Shown piece after piece: positions 49,494-57,343 of a stretch of DNA of 64,000 nucleotides (position 1 is its first letter; every line of letters begins with the position of its first letter). Origin of the DNA: AC-37 sp036389835. GTDB lineage: Bacteria; Actinomycetota; Thermoleophilia; Solirubrobacterales; Thermoleophilaceae. The stretch is taken from NCBI GenBank assembly GCA_036389835.1, contig DASVWC010000108.1:26970-90969 (forward strand), written 5' to 3'. The notes below the pieces were generated by a model, which saw only the letters and a program-made list of their open reading frames with translations, was not told where the DNA came from and ran no database searches. The position numbers were made by a program, and so were the translations under genes.

Positions 49494-52286
49494 GTGGGTG
49501 ATTCGCTCCGATCCGGCGGACGCTGGGGGGCACTCGTCGCCGCCGCGCTCTGCGCTCTGTGCGGGCCGTCGCAGGCCACGGCCGCGTCGCTGACCGAGCT
49601 GACCACGGTGCCGGGTCGCATACACGACGCGACGGCTGATCGCGTCCTCTGGGGGCCTGTCTCCGGGCCGAGCAACAGTTTCAAGCACGGCCCGCTCGAG
49701 GTCCGCGACGTCGCGTCCGGGACCGACGAGACGGTGCCGATGCGCGCCGATCGGGAGGTCGGCTCTCGGGAAGGGCGCTTGACCGACTACGGCGTGTTGT
49801 TCACGGTGCAACCGACCGGCGGCACCCTTGTGGACAGCGAGCTCGACGAGTGGCGGCCGGGCGATACCACGCCGGCGATGATCGAAGACGACTCGAACGG
49901 GTTCTTCGACGACGACGGCAACTACGCCATCTGGCACACCGGGGGGAACCAAGGGCCGGAGCTGATCCGGCGTGACCTGACGACCGGCACGAACATCACG
50001 GTCGCGCTCGATACGGGAAATACGGAAAATGACGTGGCGCCGAACGGGGACGTGGTCTATTGGACGAGTCCCACCAGCGTTACGCCTTACACGGTCTATC
50101 GCTGGCGCTTGGGCGTGACCACGAAGCTGTCGAACGCGCCCTCAGGGCACCAGTCGACGTATCCCCGCACCGACGGGACGCTCACGGTGTGGCGCCGCCA
50201 CAAGACGAGTGAAGGCGGATCCATCTTCTTTAGCGACGGGACGACCGAGACCGAGCTCCCGGACTCGCGCATAACGCCGGGCATCAACAAGCCCGAGGAG
50301 CCCGCCCCCGATTTCCACTACCGCATCGCCAGCAACGGCTTGATCGGCTACATCGCGGCCGAGGTCACCCAGGTCCGGACGCGGAGCCCCTCCGGCACGA
50401 TCACCACCGTCAACGAGCCGACCTCGGCTCAGACCTCACTCATGGGGCTCGCGCCTAACGGGCAGGTGATGTACCAGCAGGGGAACGAGAAGTTCCTGGG
50501 CACGCCCGGGGAGAACCCGTTCCCGCTCGGCCCGGTCAGCATCGGCCCGTTCGACACGCGAGCCTTCGACCGGGAGGCCTTCTGGCAGGGAGGTCGCTGG
50601 TACCTGATCCGCGTCCACATGCTCAACACCAACGTTGCTTCCGGCTCGCTCCTGCAGCTGGACACCGACACCGCGATCACCAAGCATCCGGAGGCCGTGA
50701 CCCAGGACACCTCTGCGGAGCTGGAGCTGGCCTCCACCGCCCGTTCGCCGACCTTCGAGTGCCAGCTCGACGGCCTGCCGGTGACGTGCGCCGGCGGCAG
50801 CTACAGCGCGACCGGACTCGCGGAGGGCGTGCACACGTTCAGCGCGGCCTCGACCGACCCGGCGCTGGCCGAGCAGGACACCACCCCCGCGACCGCGACC
50901 TGGAGAGTCGACACCACCGCGCCGGCGGCGCCCGAGCCGGTGAGCCCGGCGGATGGCCAGGACGTGAAGACGGCGGCGCTGGAGTGGTCCGCGGCCGGCG
51001 ACCCCGGCGGCAGCGGAGTGGCCGCCTATCGCGTGTTCGTCGACGGCAGCGAGAGGGGCACGACGTCCTCGACGACGTTCACCCCGGCCGGCGTCGGCGA
51101 CGGTGAGCACTCCTGGTTCGTCCGGGCCGTCGACGGCGCCGGCAACACGCGCGACAGCGCGACGCGCACCTTCACGCTCGACACGGTCGCGCCCAGCGCT
51201 CCCCAGCTCCTCGAGCCGCCCGACGACGTCACCCTCGCGGCGGCGCGCCCGTCCTTCAGCTGGTCCGCGGCGAGCGACAGCGGCACCGGCATCGCGGGCT
51301 ACGACGTGGACATCGACGGGAGCGCGACCCGCGTGGGCGCGAGCACGACGAGCTTCAGCCCGAGCTCCGACATCGGGAACGGCTACCACGAGTGGCGCGT
51401 GGTGGCGGTGGACGCCGCCGGCAACACGACCGCGAGCGAGACGCGCTCCTTCGACAGCGACACGCGTCCACCGGCCGCGTCGCTGCGCGCCGACCCGAAC
51501 CCGGCGCTCACGGGTCAGACCGTGCGCTTCGACGCGGGCGGCTCGACCGCCGGGGGCGCGGCCCTGACTCGGTTCGAGTGGGACCTGGACGGGAACGGGT
51601 CCTTCGAGCGCGACACCGGCACGTCGTCCGCCACCGAGCAGACCTACGCGAGTGCGCAGGAGCTCGACGTGCGCGTGCGGGTGAGCGACGCAGCCGGCCG
51701 GTCGGCGACCGCCGCCGTTCGGCTCCGCGTCACGCCCGCGCCGCCGCCGGGTCCGGCGGGCGTGTCGATCGACGGCGGCGCGCGCTTCACGAACGACCCG
51801 GACGTCACGCTCACCCTGCGCTGGCCCCTGTTCGCGACGGCGATGCTCGTGTCGAACGACGGCGGGTTCGACGATGCGACGCCGGAGCCGGTCGTCCCCC
51901 AGCGCGCCTGGCAGCTCGACTCGAGCGGCGCGGAGCGGCTGCCCAAGACCGTGTACGTGCGATTCATCGGCGGCGTGGCCGGCAACGACACCTACCAGGA
52001 CGACATCATCCTCGACGAGAAGCCGCCGCGGATCCGCTCGGCCCGCCTGCGCGTCGCGCGTGCGAAGCACCGCCCCCTGACGCGCCGCTACACGATCACG
52101 GTGCGCGCCGTCGACGCGGTCTCCGGCCCGGCGCAGGTGCAGGTAGCCGCGAACCGAGCCCGTCCGAGCGCGAAGCGCCGCTACGCGTCGCGGTTCGCGA
52201 TCAACTCGCGCTTCTCCCCGCGCTGGATCCGCGTGGTGGACGCGGCCGGCAACCACTCGGGCTGGACGCGCCTGACGACGCGGTAG
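49494..52286 (+). CDS. Secreted multidomain protein with propeller-like, Ig-like and PKD domains
   Basis: A 930-residue protein. After the signal peptide (about 1-30) a beta-rich region of about 380 residues with repeated Asp-Gly turns looks like a propeller. Then come Ig/FN3-like repeats (ATWRVDTTAPAAPEPVSPAD; FTLDTVAPSAPQLLEPPDD; SFDSDTRPPAASLRADPNP) and a PKD domain (RFDAGGSTAGGAALTRFEWD, DLDGNGSFERD). A basic C-terminal domain closes the protein. Surface or extracellular; no enzyme signature. Divergent from the C25 peptidase gene. Confidence 0.82.
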   Translation: MGDSLRSGGRWGALVAAALCALCGPSQATAASLTELTTVPGRIHDATADRVLWGPVSGPSNSFKHGPLEVRDVASGTDETVPMRADREVGSREGRLTDYGVLFTVQPTGGTLVDSELDEWRPGDTTPAMIEDDSNGFFDDDGNYAIWHTGGNQGPELIRRDLTTGTNITVALDTGNTENDVAPNGDVVYWTSPTSVTPYTVYRWRLGVTTKLSNAPSGHQSTYPRTDGTLTVWRRHKTSEGGSIFFSDGTTETELPDSRITPGINKPEEPAPDFHYRIASNGLIGYIAAEVTQVRTRSPSGTITTVNEPTSAQTSLMGLAPNGQVMYQQGNEKFLGTPGENPFPLGPVSIGPFDTRAFDREAFWQGGRWYLIRVHMLNTNVASGSLLQLDTDTAITKHPEAVTQDTSAELELASTARSPTFECQLDGLPVTCAGGSYSATGLAEGVHTFSAASTDPALAEQDTTPATATWRVDTTAPAAPEPVSPADGQDVKTAALEWSAAGDPGGSGVAAYRVFVDGSERGTTSSTTFTPAGVGDGEHSWFVRAVDGAGNTRDSATRTFTLDTVAPSAPQLLEPPDDVTLAAARPSFSWSAASDSGTGIAGYDVDIDGSATRVGASTTSFSPSSDIGNGYHEWRVVAVDAAGNTTASETRSFDSDTRPPAASLRADPNPALTGQTVRFDAGGSTAGGAALTRFEWDLDGNGSFERDTGTSSATEQTYASAQELDVRVRVSDAAGRSATAAVRLRVTPAPPPGPAGVSIDGGARFTNDPDVTLTLRWPLFATAMLVSNDGGFDDATPEPVVPQRAWQLDSSGAERLPKTVYVRFIGGVAGNDTYQDDIILDEKPPRIRSARLRVARAKHRPLTRRYTITVRAVDAVSGPAQVQVAANRARPSAKRRYASRFAINSRFSPRWIRVVDAAGNHSGWTRLTTR

Positions 52287-52360
52287 CAGCGCCTGCCATG
52301 GGCGCTGGGGCCGCCCGGCGGAGGGGCCTCGCGCTCATCGCCGGGGCGCGGCCACGGGAT

Positions 52361-52366
52361 TAGGCT
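52361..52366 (+). promoter_or_regulatory. -10 hexamer of the 52375 gene
   Basis: TAGGCT ends 8 bp before the ATG at 52375. Confidence 0.4.
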
Positions 52367-52374
52367 CTGCGCGA

Positions 52375-53562
52375 ATGCGGGGGTTGCTCGAGGGCCGGAC
52401 GGGTGGGGCCGCGGCCGTGGTCGCGATGGCGGTCGCGCTGCTCGCGCTCGCGGCGGACGAGATCGGCATCGGCGGCCGGGCCGGCCTCGGGCCCCAGCAG
52501 GTCGCGGCGGTGGTCGCGGGACTGGCGGGCGCGCTGCTGCTCGCGTACCGCCGCTGGGGCGACCCCGCTCTGGCGGTCGCGCTCGTGCTCTCGCTCGCCG
52601 CCGCCACGGTGTTCGTGCAGTACCGCGGACTCAACCTCGCGGGGCAGCCGCAGTGGAGCCCCGACACGATCGTGACGCACTGGGATCTGCCGGTGCACCG
52701 CAGCGTCCTCGACGGCGCGGCCAGGGATCCGTGGAACTACCGGCTGCTGTCGGAGTGGGGGGCGGAGCTCTTCTACGACGGCGCGCGCGAGCTCGGCTCG
52801 GACCGGCCCGAGAAGACCGGCTTCCTCGCCTTCCGCGTGCTACAGAACCTCGTGATCCTCTCGCTCGCGTGGCTCCTCCTGCGCCGCCTGGGGCTCGCGC
52901 GCAGCGCCGCCGCGCTCGGCCTCGGCCTGATCGCGTGGGCGATGACGCAGGCGGTGCACGACGCCGGGCTCTCGTTCAACACCTACACCGACGTCGCGGC
53001 CTACCTCGCCGCTGGTTTGCTCGTCCTCGACCGCCGCTGGGCGTGGCTCGTGCCGCTCACCGCGCTGGCCGCGCTGAACCGCGAGACGAGCGGGCTGATT
53101 CCGCTGATGGCGTTCGCGGTCGCGGCGGTCGACGGCCTGCGGACGCCGGCCGGGCGGCGCGGGGCGATCCACGCGGCAGCGGCGCTCGCGGCGTTCGTGG
53201 TCGTGATCGCCGCGGTGCGGATCGGCCGGGGGCCGGTGGACCTGATCGAGGTGCACGGCCAGTCGCCCGGCAAGGGGCTCTTCTACTTCAACCTCGAGCA
53301 GGAGGTGACCTGGGAGATGCTCTTCCGCACGCTGAACGTGGTGCCGTTCGTGGCGCTCGCGGGGCTCGCGCGCTGGCCGCGCGAGCTCAGGGCGATCGGG
53401 CTCGCCGTCATCCCTGTCTGGATCGTCGCGCACGCGTTCGGCTCGGTCTGGGCCGAGTCGCGGCTCTTCCTCGCTCCGTACGCGCTCGTGCTGGTGCCGG
53501 GCGCGATGCTCGCGGTGGCGGCGCGCTCCGATCAGCCGATCGGCGGCCGGGAGGCGCTGTAG
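52375..53562 (+). CDS. Polytopic membrane protein, paralogue of the 39842 gene
   Basis: A 395-residue protein with about ten hydrophobic helices. It shares VFVQYRGL, YRLLSEWGAE, FRVLQNLVI, LLLRRLGL, SFNTYTDV, LVLDRRW and NRETSGLIPLMA with the 39842 product but has two extra N-terminal helices. Conserved Arg, Glu and Trp in the loop before helix 4 suggest a common active or binding site. GT-C-like topology is possible. Both copies follow a secreted beta-propeller-type protein gene, though the strands differ. Function unknown. Confidence 0.72.
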   Translation: MRGLLEGRTGGAAAVVAMAVALLALAADEIGIGGRAGLGPQQVAAVVAGLAGALLLAYRRWGDPALAVALVLSLAAATVFVQYRGLNLAGQPQWSPDTIVTHWDLPVHRSVLDGAARDPWNYRLLSEWGAELFYDGARELGSDRPEKTGFLAFRVLQNLVILSLAWLLLRRLGLARSAAALGLGLIAWAMTQAVHDAGLSFNTYTDVAAYLAAGLLVLDRRWAWLVPLTALAALNRETSGLIPLMAFAVAAVDGLRTPAGRRGAIHAAAALAAFVVVIAAVRIGRGPVDLIEVHGQSPGKGLFYFNLEQEVTWEMLFRTLNVVPFVALAGLARWPRELRAIGLAVIPVWIVAHAFGSVWAESRLFLAPYALVLVPGAMLAVAARSDQPIGGREAL

Positions 53563-53581
53563 CCGGGGTCCGCTGTTCCGC

Positions 53582-53587
53582 TACGGT
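53582..53587 (+). promoter_or_regulatory. -10 hexamer of the VOC gene
   Basis: TACGGT ends 7 bp before the GTG at 53595, in the short gap after the membrane protein gene. Confidence 0.35.
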
Positions 53588-53594
53588 CGAGCGC

Positions 53595-54035
53595 GTGGCG
53601 CTTCAGCGGATGGACAACGTCCTCATCGTCGTCGAGGATCTCGAGGCCGCCAAGGCGTTCTTCGCCGAGCTAGGTATGGAGCTGGAAGGCGAGACGCAGG
53701 TCGAGGGGCCTTGGGTGGGCCGCGTCGTCGGGCTCGACGACGTCCGCGCCGACATCACCATGATGCGGACCCCGGACGGCCACGGCCGGGTCGAGCTGAC
53801 GCGGTTCCACACGCCGCCGGCGGTCAGGGCCGAGCCGGAAGGCGCGCCGGCGAACGCGCTGGGCATACGCCGCATCATGTTCGCCGTCGACGACATCGAC
53901 GACGTCGTTGCCCGCCTGCGCGGCCACGGTGGCGAACTCGTCGGCGAGATCGCGCAGTACGAGGACAGCTACCGGCTCTGCTTCATGCGTGGCCCCGAGG
54001 GCATCATCATCGGACTGGCCGAGCGGCTCGGCTAG
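53595..54035 (+). CDS. VOC/glyoxalase family protein
   Basis: A 146-residue vicinal-oxygen-chelate protein. Two beta-alpha-beta-beta-beta units are visible: MDNVLIVVEDLEAAKAFFAE at the start and RIMFAVDDIDDVVARLRGHG in the second half, ending FMRGPEGIIIGLAERL. Metal-ligand candidates are the Glu in VELTRFH and the Glu near the C-terminus. Substrate unknown; relatives act on glyoxal adducts or antibiotics. I chose GTG 53595. The stop overlaps that of the convergent cupin gene. Confidence 0.87.
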   Translation: MALQRMDNVLIVVEDLEAAKAFFAELGMELEGETQVEGPWVGRVVGLDDVRADITMMRTPDGHGRVELTRFHTPPAVRAEPEGAPANALGIRRIMFAVDDIDDVVARLRGHGGELVGEIAQYEDSYRLCFMRGPEGIIIGLAERLG

Positions 54036-54433
54036 TCAGCCCACCAGTCGCGCCGACCCTCCACGTCCTCGCGCGGATCCTCACCGAGATTGGGCGCGCC
54101 TATGACGAGGATCTCGAGGCCCTCCGGCCCGGCCTCGTAGCCCCGCCACGTACCGGGCGGGACGCGCACCGCGTCCCACTCCTCGAGCTCGACGATCTCG
54201 TCGTCGAGCTTCATCCGCCCGCTCCCGCGCACGACCACGTACACCTCCTCCTGCTCCCTGTGCGTGTGACCGTACGGGAAGCGATAGCCGGGCGGGATGC
54301 GCTGGTGGCTGAGGCCGGACCGCTCGAGCTCGAGCGCCTTGCTCGCGAGGTGGAACTCCAGGTCCGGCGCGCCGTCGAAGTTGGACCCGACGTCCTCCAG
54401 GTCCTCCTTGAGGTTCCTGAGCGTGAACGGCAC
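54032..54433 (-). CDS. Cupin domain protein
   Basis: A 133-residue cupin. PYGHTHREQEEVYVVVRGSG near 53-72 is cupin motif 1, with two His and a Glu for metal binding, and AVRVPPGTWRGYEAG near 88-102 is motif 2. GTG start preceded by TAGAAT (54440-54445) at exactly 6 bp. Immediately upstream lies the 24-bp tRNA-Glu fragment, so in the ancestral order this gene probably followed tRNA-Glu directly. Catalytic role unknown. Confidence 0.88.
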   Translation of the reverse strand: MPFTLRNLKEDLEDVGSNFDGAPDLEFHLASKALELERSGLSHQRIPPGYRFPYGHTHREQEEVYVVVRGSGRMKLDDEIVELEEWDAVRVPPGTWRGYEAGPEGLEILVIGAPNLGEDPREDVEGRRDWWAD

Positions 54434-54439
54434 GGCGCG

Positions 54440-54445
54440 ATTCTA
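54440..54445 (-). promoter_or_regulatory. -10 hexamer of the cupin gene
   Basis: TAGAAT on the minus strand, 6 bp before the GTG at 54433; only 20 bp from the tRNA-derived repeat. Confidence 0.45.
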
Positions 54446-54465
54446 TGTCGCGCGCGAACGCGCAC

Positions 54466-54489
54466 GGCAAGTACCGCCACGGGGATTCG
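54466..54489 (-). repeat. Attachment-site-like 24-bp repeat of tRNA-Glu 3' end
   Basis: These 24 bases are identical to 55590-55613, which cover the last 20 nt of tRNA-Glu(CTC) plus 4 bases beyond. The copies are in direct orientation, the pattern left when an element integrates at a tRNA 3' end and regenerates the tRNA. This copy is the distal att remnant. Confidence 0.8.
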
Positions 54490-54547
54490 AAGGACCGCTC
54501 GCGTGGCTCTAGAAAGCGCCATTCTGCTGATAGAGCGGCAAGACGTG

Positions 54548-54577
54548 CCGCTATGGACCGCTATCGACCGCTACATG
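54548..54577 (+). repeat. Three tandem 10-bp repeats beginning CCGCTA
   Basis: CCGCTATGGA, CCGCTATCGA and CCGCTACATG occur one after the other, close to one helical turn apart, about 60 bp inside the att-like repeat. Such phased repeats suit arm-type binding sites for an integrase or excisionase. Confidence 0.6.
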
Positions 54578-54800
54578 GACGTCCGCGTTGTCCCGCCGTT
54601 GCCCCGCCAGCTGATAAGCCAGCTGGGCTGTTCCACCGCGCGGGAGGACGCTGGCGGCCCGGCACTCTCCACGAGTACTCAGCGGTCAGCGTTACGTCAG
54701 CGCCGAAAGGGCGCGGTCGGCGCAGCGGGGGACGGGCGGTGGTCCGAAACCCGGATCCGCGACTTCACCGTCTACGTCCTGCGCCAGGCTGTGGTAGGGG

Positions 54801-55031
54801 CTAGAGCAGCCGTGGAACTCTGCTCGCACTTCCAGCCGCCGCCCACAGCGTGCTCGCCTGCTCGCACGCGGCCAGCAAGCTCTGGTCGTTGGACTCGCAT
54901 GCGTGCTCATCGGCGTCGGCGTCGTAGTCGCAAGTGGTGGGAAGGTCGTCCGAGTCGGTGCGGACCGTCACCTGCCCGCCTCCACCGCCGCCGCCGGTTG
55001 GCCCCGGACGGCCCGGACGGACCTGAGGCAC
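54801..55031 (-). CDS. Possible small protein inside the tRNA-flanked element
   Basis: A frame of 76 codons from GTG 55031. It has a Pro/Gly-rich start (PGPTGGGGGGGQV) and then TDSDDLPTTCDYDADADEHA with further Cys (ACESND, LAACEQAS). The composition is not the Arg/Ala/Pro-rich kind typical of antisense shadow frames in this genome, which argues for real coding, perhaps as the C-terminal part of a decayed secreted protein. No homology recognised and no ribosome site. Confidence 0.3.
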   Translation of the reverse strand: MPQVRPGRPGPTGGGGGGGQVTVRTDSDDLPTTCDYDADADEHACESNDQSLLAACEQASTLWAAAGSASRVPRLL

Positions 55032-55108
55032 CGGTGGGTCGCGCCGATCGTGTCGCCCGGCGGAGGAGGAGTACGCTCCCGAACCGTCAGCGACAGGGGA
55101 GTGATCGC

Positions 55109-55384
55109 ATGAACGCTGTTGTCGTGAGGGTCAGCTTCAACGACGTCGAGACGGCCGAGCGGATGCTCGAAGAGGAAATCGTCCCGATGGTGTCGCAGAT
55201 ACCGGGGTTCGTGGCCGGTTACTGGACGAGGGCGCAGGACCGCAGCAACGGCATGTCGATGGTCGTCTTCGAGTCCGAGGAGGGCGCGCAGGCGATGGCT
55301 TCGCGGCTGAACGACGAGGGTGTGCCGGGTGACGCTGTGAAGCTCGAGTCGGTCGAGGTTCGGGAAGTGGTCGCGAGCGCCTGA
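55109..55384 (+). CDS. Antibiotic biosynthesis monooxygenase (ABM)-like small protein
   Basis: A 91-residue dimeric alpha/beta-barrel protein: NAVVVRVSFNDVETAERMLE, then IVPMVSQIPGFVAGYWTRAQ and MSMVVFESEEGAQAMASRLN. The pattern fits the ABM/EthD-like fold. The ATG has a clear Shine-Dalgarno (AGGGGAG, 8 bp), unlike most neighbours. It is the only confidently coding gene inside the tRNA-Glu-flanked segment and may be cargo. Function unknown. Confidence 0.75.
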   Translation: MNAVVVRVSFNDVETAERMLEEEIVPMVSQIPGFVAGYWTRAQDRSNGMSMVVFESEEGAQAMASRLNDEGVPGDAVKLESVEVREVVASA

Positions 55385-55565
55385 GGTCCGAGGACTCCGC
55401 TCGATTGCCTATTCGCCGATTTCGAGCAGCGGCATGTCCGGCAGGCTAACTCGACGCCACCGCTAGAGCAGGTCCGTCGGCCTGCCTGGGGGGAGGGGTC
55501 GCGGCGTGCGCGAAACGCGCGTCGTTGTCCCCCGTTGTCCGGCGCAGCACCGCGAAAAGCACGGA

Positions 55566-55584
55566 GCCCGCTAAAAAAGCGGGC
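55566..55584 (-). terminator. Rho-independent terminator of tRNA-Glu
   Basis: On the minus strand, GCCCGCT and AGCGGGC form a perfect 7-bp stem around a T-rich loop, starting 5 bp after the repeat end, followed by a TTTT within 10 bp. It ends the tRNA transcript. Confidence 0.7.
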
Positions 55585-55593
55585 TTCAACAAG

Positions 55594-55666
55594 TACCGCC
55601 ACGGGGATTCGAACCCCGGTTTCCGCCGTGAGAGGGCGGCGTCCTAGTCCCCTAGACGATGGCGGC
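55594..55666 (-). tRNA. tRNA-Glu (CTC)
   Basis: A 73-nt tRNA on the minus strand: acceptor GCCGCCA against TGGCGGT (with a G-U closing pair), anticodon loop CTCTCAC with anticodon CTC, T-arm CCGGG-TTCGAAT-CCCCG (one wobble) and discriminator A. Its 3' end is the integration target duplicated at 54466. Confidence 0.95.
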
Positions 55667-55714
55667 CTGAGGCGGGCCGATTATAGGAGCCGATCGGCCG
55701 CCCGCCGGGCGGGC

Positions 55715-55744
55715 TTGAGCCGGTCGCCGCCCGGCGACTATGCT
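55715..55744 (+). promoter_or_regulatory. Promoter of the cobalamin-riboswitch operon
   Basis: TTGAGC (55715-55720), 18 bp, TATGCT (55739-55744). It is placed just upstream of the riboswitch aptamer, so transcription would begin at about 55751. Confidence 0.5.
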
Positions 55745-55754
55745 CAGCCCGACA

Positions 55755-55910
55755 AGCGGCCGGTGGTCGAGGGAAGTCCGGTGTGAGTCCGGCGCGGTCC
55801 CGCCACTGTGACCGGTCATGACCCGCCGCACGAGGCCACTGGGGAGCTGCGCTCCCTGGGAAGGCGCGGACGAGGGTGAGGACCGGGAGCCAGGAGACCC
55901 GTCTCCGGCC
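55755..55910 (+). ncRNA. Cobalamin (B12) riboswitch
   Basis: The leader carries the landmark conserved segments of the adenosylcobalamin aptamer in order: GGGAAGTCCGGTGTGAGTCC, then CCCGCCACTGTGA (B12 box core), GGCCACTGGG, GGGAAGG and GAGCCAGGAGACCC. It ends about 40 bp before the ATG at 55950, whose ribosome site (GGAAGGGGAGG) it could mask. It controls the six-gene ECF and transcobalamin-like operon: high cobalamin should shut it off. Confidence 0.93.
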
Positions 55911-55949
55911 GGAAGCCACACATCCCTCGCGGAAGGGGAGGCTAATCAG

Positions 55950-56633
55950 ATGAAGCTCCGTTCTCTCGCCGTCACGGCCGCACTCGGCCTGCTCGCGGCA
56001 CTACCGATCGCCGACGCCGGCGCCGTCAAGGTCAACGTCCGGGTGGAGGGCAAGACGAAGACGCTCCTGGAGCGCAACGTCGACACCTTCGTGCACGACG
56101 TGACCGCCGACGACACCGGCCCGCACAAGTGCGACGGCACCAACGGGGGCGCGAACCCGAGCCCCGTCCCGACTCTCACCGGCGCGTTCGACGACGCGGC
56201 GAAGAAGGCGGGCGTCACCTGGCAGGGAAGCTGGAACCAGTCCTTCGAGGACTTCCTGATCGACACCGTCGGACCGGACAGCGCGACCAGCAGCCAGTTC
56301 TGGGGCACCGCGCTGAACTTCAAGGACACCGAGGCCGGCGGCTGCCAGGTCCACGTGGAGCAGGGCGATCAGGTGCTGATCGCGTTCGACTCGTTCGGCA
56401 AGAGGAAGCTCCGGCTGACCGGCGAGCGGGGGTCGCGCTCGCGCGAGGTGTTCGCGCTGTTCGTGCTCGACGGGACGACCGGCGACCCGATCGCCGGCGC
56501 GCGGGTCGGCGGCCAGACCACGAACAGCCAGGGCCGCGTGCTCCTGCGCATCAAGAGGCGCGGGCTCTACCGGTTCAAGGCGAGCGCACCGGACTCGATC
56601 CGCTCGAACTCGTGGAAGGTCCGGATCAAGTGA
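55950..56633 (+). CDS. Secreted protein with transcobalamin C-terminal-like (DUF4430-type) domain, first copy
   Basis: A 227-residue secreted protein (signal peptide MKLRSLAVTAALGLLAALPI, cleavage near ADAGA). A DUF4430-like domain spans about 27-155, with KVNVRVEGKTKTLLERNV, SWNQSFEDFLIDTVG, FWGTALNF and GDQVLIAFDSF. Two Cys (HKC, GGC) may pair. A small beta-sandwich (TGDPIAGARVGGQTTNSQGR) ends the protein. First gene after the cobalamin riboswitch with a strong Shine-Dalgarno; overlaps the next start (GTGA). Likely captures cobalamin or a related corrinoid at the surface. Confidence 0.82.
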   Translation: MKLRSLAVTAALGLLAALPIADAGAVKVNVRVEGKTKTLLERNVDTFVHDVTADDTGPHKCDGTNGGANPSPVPTLTGAFDDAAKKAGVTWQGSWNQSFEDFLIDTVGPDSATSSQFWGTALNFKDTEAGGCQVHVEQGDQVLIAFDSFGKRKLRLTGERGSRSREVFALFVLDGTTGDPIAGARVGGQTTNSQGRVLLRIKRRGLYRFKASAPDSIRSNSWKVRIK

Positions 56634-57343
56634 CCAGGCGTACGCTCGCGGTGGCGGCGGCGGTGGCGGCTCTCGTAGCCGCCGCCCCGCCGGCGGGCGC
56701 GGCCAGCTATCCGAAGATCGAGCAGCTCGTCGTCTACCGCGACGGCGGCTCGCTCCAGAAGAGCGCCACCGCCAAGCAGGTCACCGTCCGCGTGAGCGGG
56801 CGCGACTGCGCGGTGGGCAGCGCCACCGCGCTCGCGGCGCTCGTGCGCATCGAGCCGCCGGGCCTGCGCATCCACGACTACGGCGCCTGCTCGAGGCGCG
56901 CACGCGACGCCGAGCAGCTCTTCGTGAAGCGCATCGGCAAGGACACCAACAAGGGCTTCGACGGCTGGGTCTACAAGGTCGGGCAGAAGCTCGCCACGGC
57001 GGGCTCGGCCGACCCGGGCGGCCCGTTCGGGCGCGGCCGACTGAAGAGCGGCCAGCGCGTCACGTGGTTCTACTGCCGGCTGGTCGAGCAGAGCTGCCAG
57101 CGCACGCTCGCCGTCAAGGCGACGTCGCCGGCCCCGGGTCAGGTGAGCGTGACGGTCCGCTCCTACGACGACCAGGGCAGGTCCGTGCCGGCCGCCGGGG
57201 CCACCGTGCGCGCGGGCGAGATGACCGCCACCACCGACCAGAACGGCGCGGCCACCCTGTCGCTCCCGGCCGGCACCCACCGCGTGCACGCCGAGCGCTC
57301 AGGCGAGATCCGCTCCTTCGCCGAGAGGATCCGAGTCGGCTAG
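56630..57343 (+). CDS. Secreted DUF4430-type protein, second copy
   Basis: A 237-residue protein with a signal peptide (TRRTLAVAAAVAALVAA) ending near AGAA. The DUF4430-like domain (about 25-160) has VVYRDGGSLQKSATAKQVTV, GFDGWVYKVGQKLATAG and LKSGQRVTWFYC, with four Cys. A C-terminal carboxypeptidase-regulatory-like beta domain has PAAGATVRAGEMTATTDQNG. It starts at GTG overlapping the previous stop. Same layout as the first copy but divergent sequence, so the two may form a pair on the cell surface. Confidence 0.82.
   Translation: MTRRTLAVAAAVAALVAAAPPAGAASYPKIEQLVVYRDGGSLQKSATAKQVTVRVSGRDCAVGSATALAALVRIEPPGLRIHDYGACSRRARDAEQLFVKRIGKDTNKGFDGWVYKVGQKLATAGSADPGGPFGRGRLKSGQRVTWFYCRLVEQSCQRTLAVKATSPAPGQVSVTVRSYDDQGRSVPAAGATVRAGEMTATTDQNGAATLSLPAGTHRVHAERSGEIRSFAERIRVG

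Larger units (their letters stand above)
54490..55589. mobile_element. Probable small integrated element bounded by tRNA-Glu repeats
   Basis: A stretch of 1.1 kb between the two 24-bp repeats. It contains three 10-bp tandem repeats near its left end, a candidate minus-strand small gene (54801-55031) and the small antibiotic-monooxygenase-like gene at 55109. No integrase is visible, so it may be a decayed or satellite element that used an integrase supplied elsewhere. Most of 54580-54800 and 55385-55560 holds nothing I can name. Confidence 0.55.

Noticed and set aside
54502..54860. Plus-strand frame starting VALESAILLIERQD inside the element
   Set aside because: The first 50 codons look natural, but the rest turns into low-complexity shadow sequence with no ribosome site or stop nearby; not enough to call a gene.
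55818..55949. In-frame extension of the first DUF4430 gene into the riboswitch
   Set aside because: The extension would encode the aptamer itself; the ATG at 55950 has a strong ribosome site and signal peptide.
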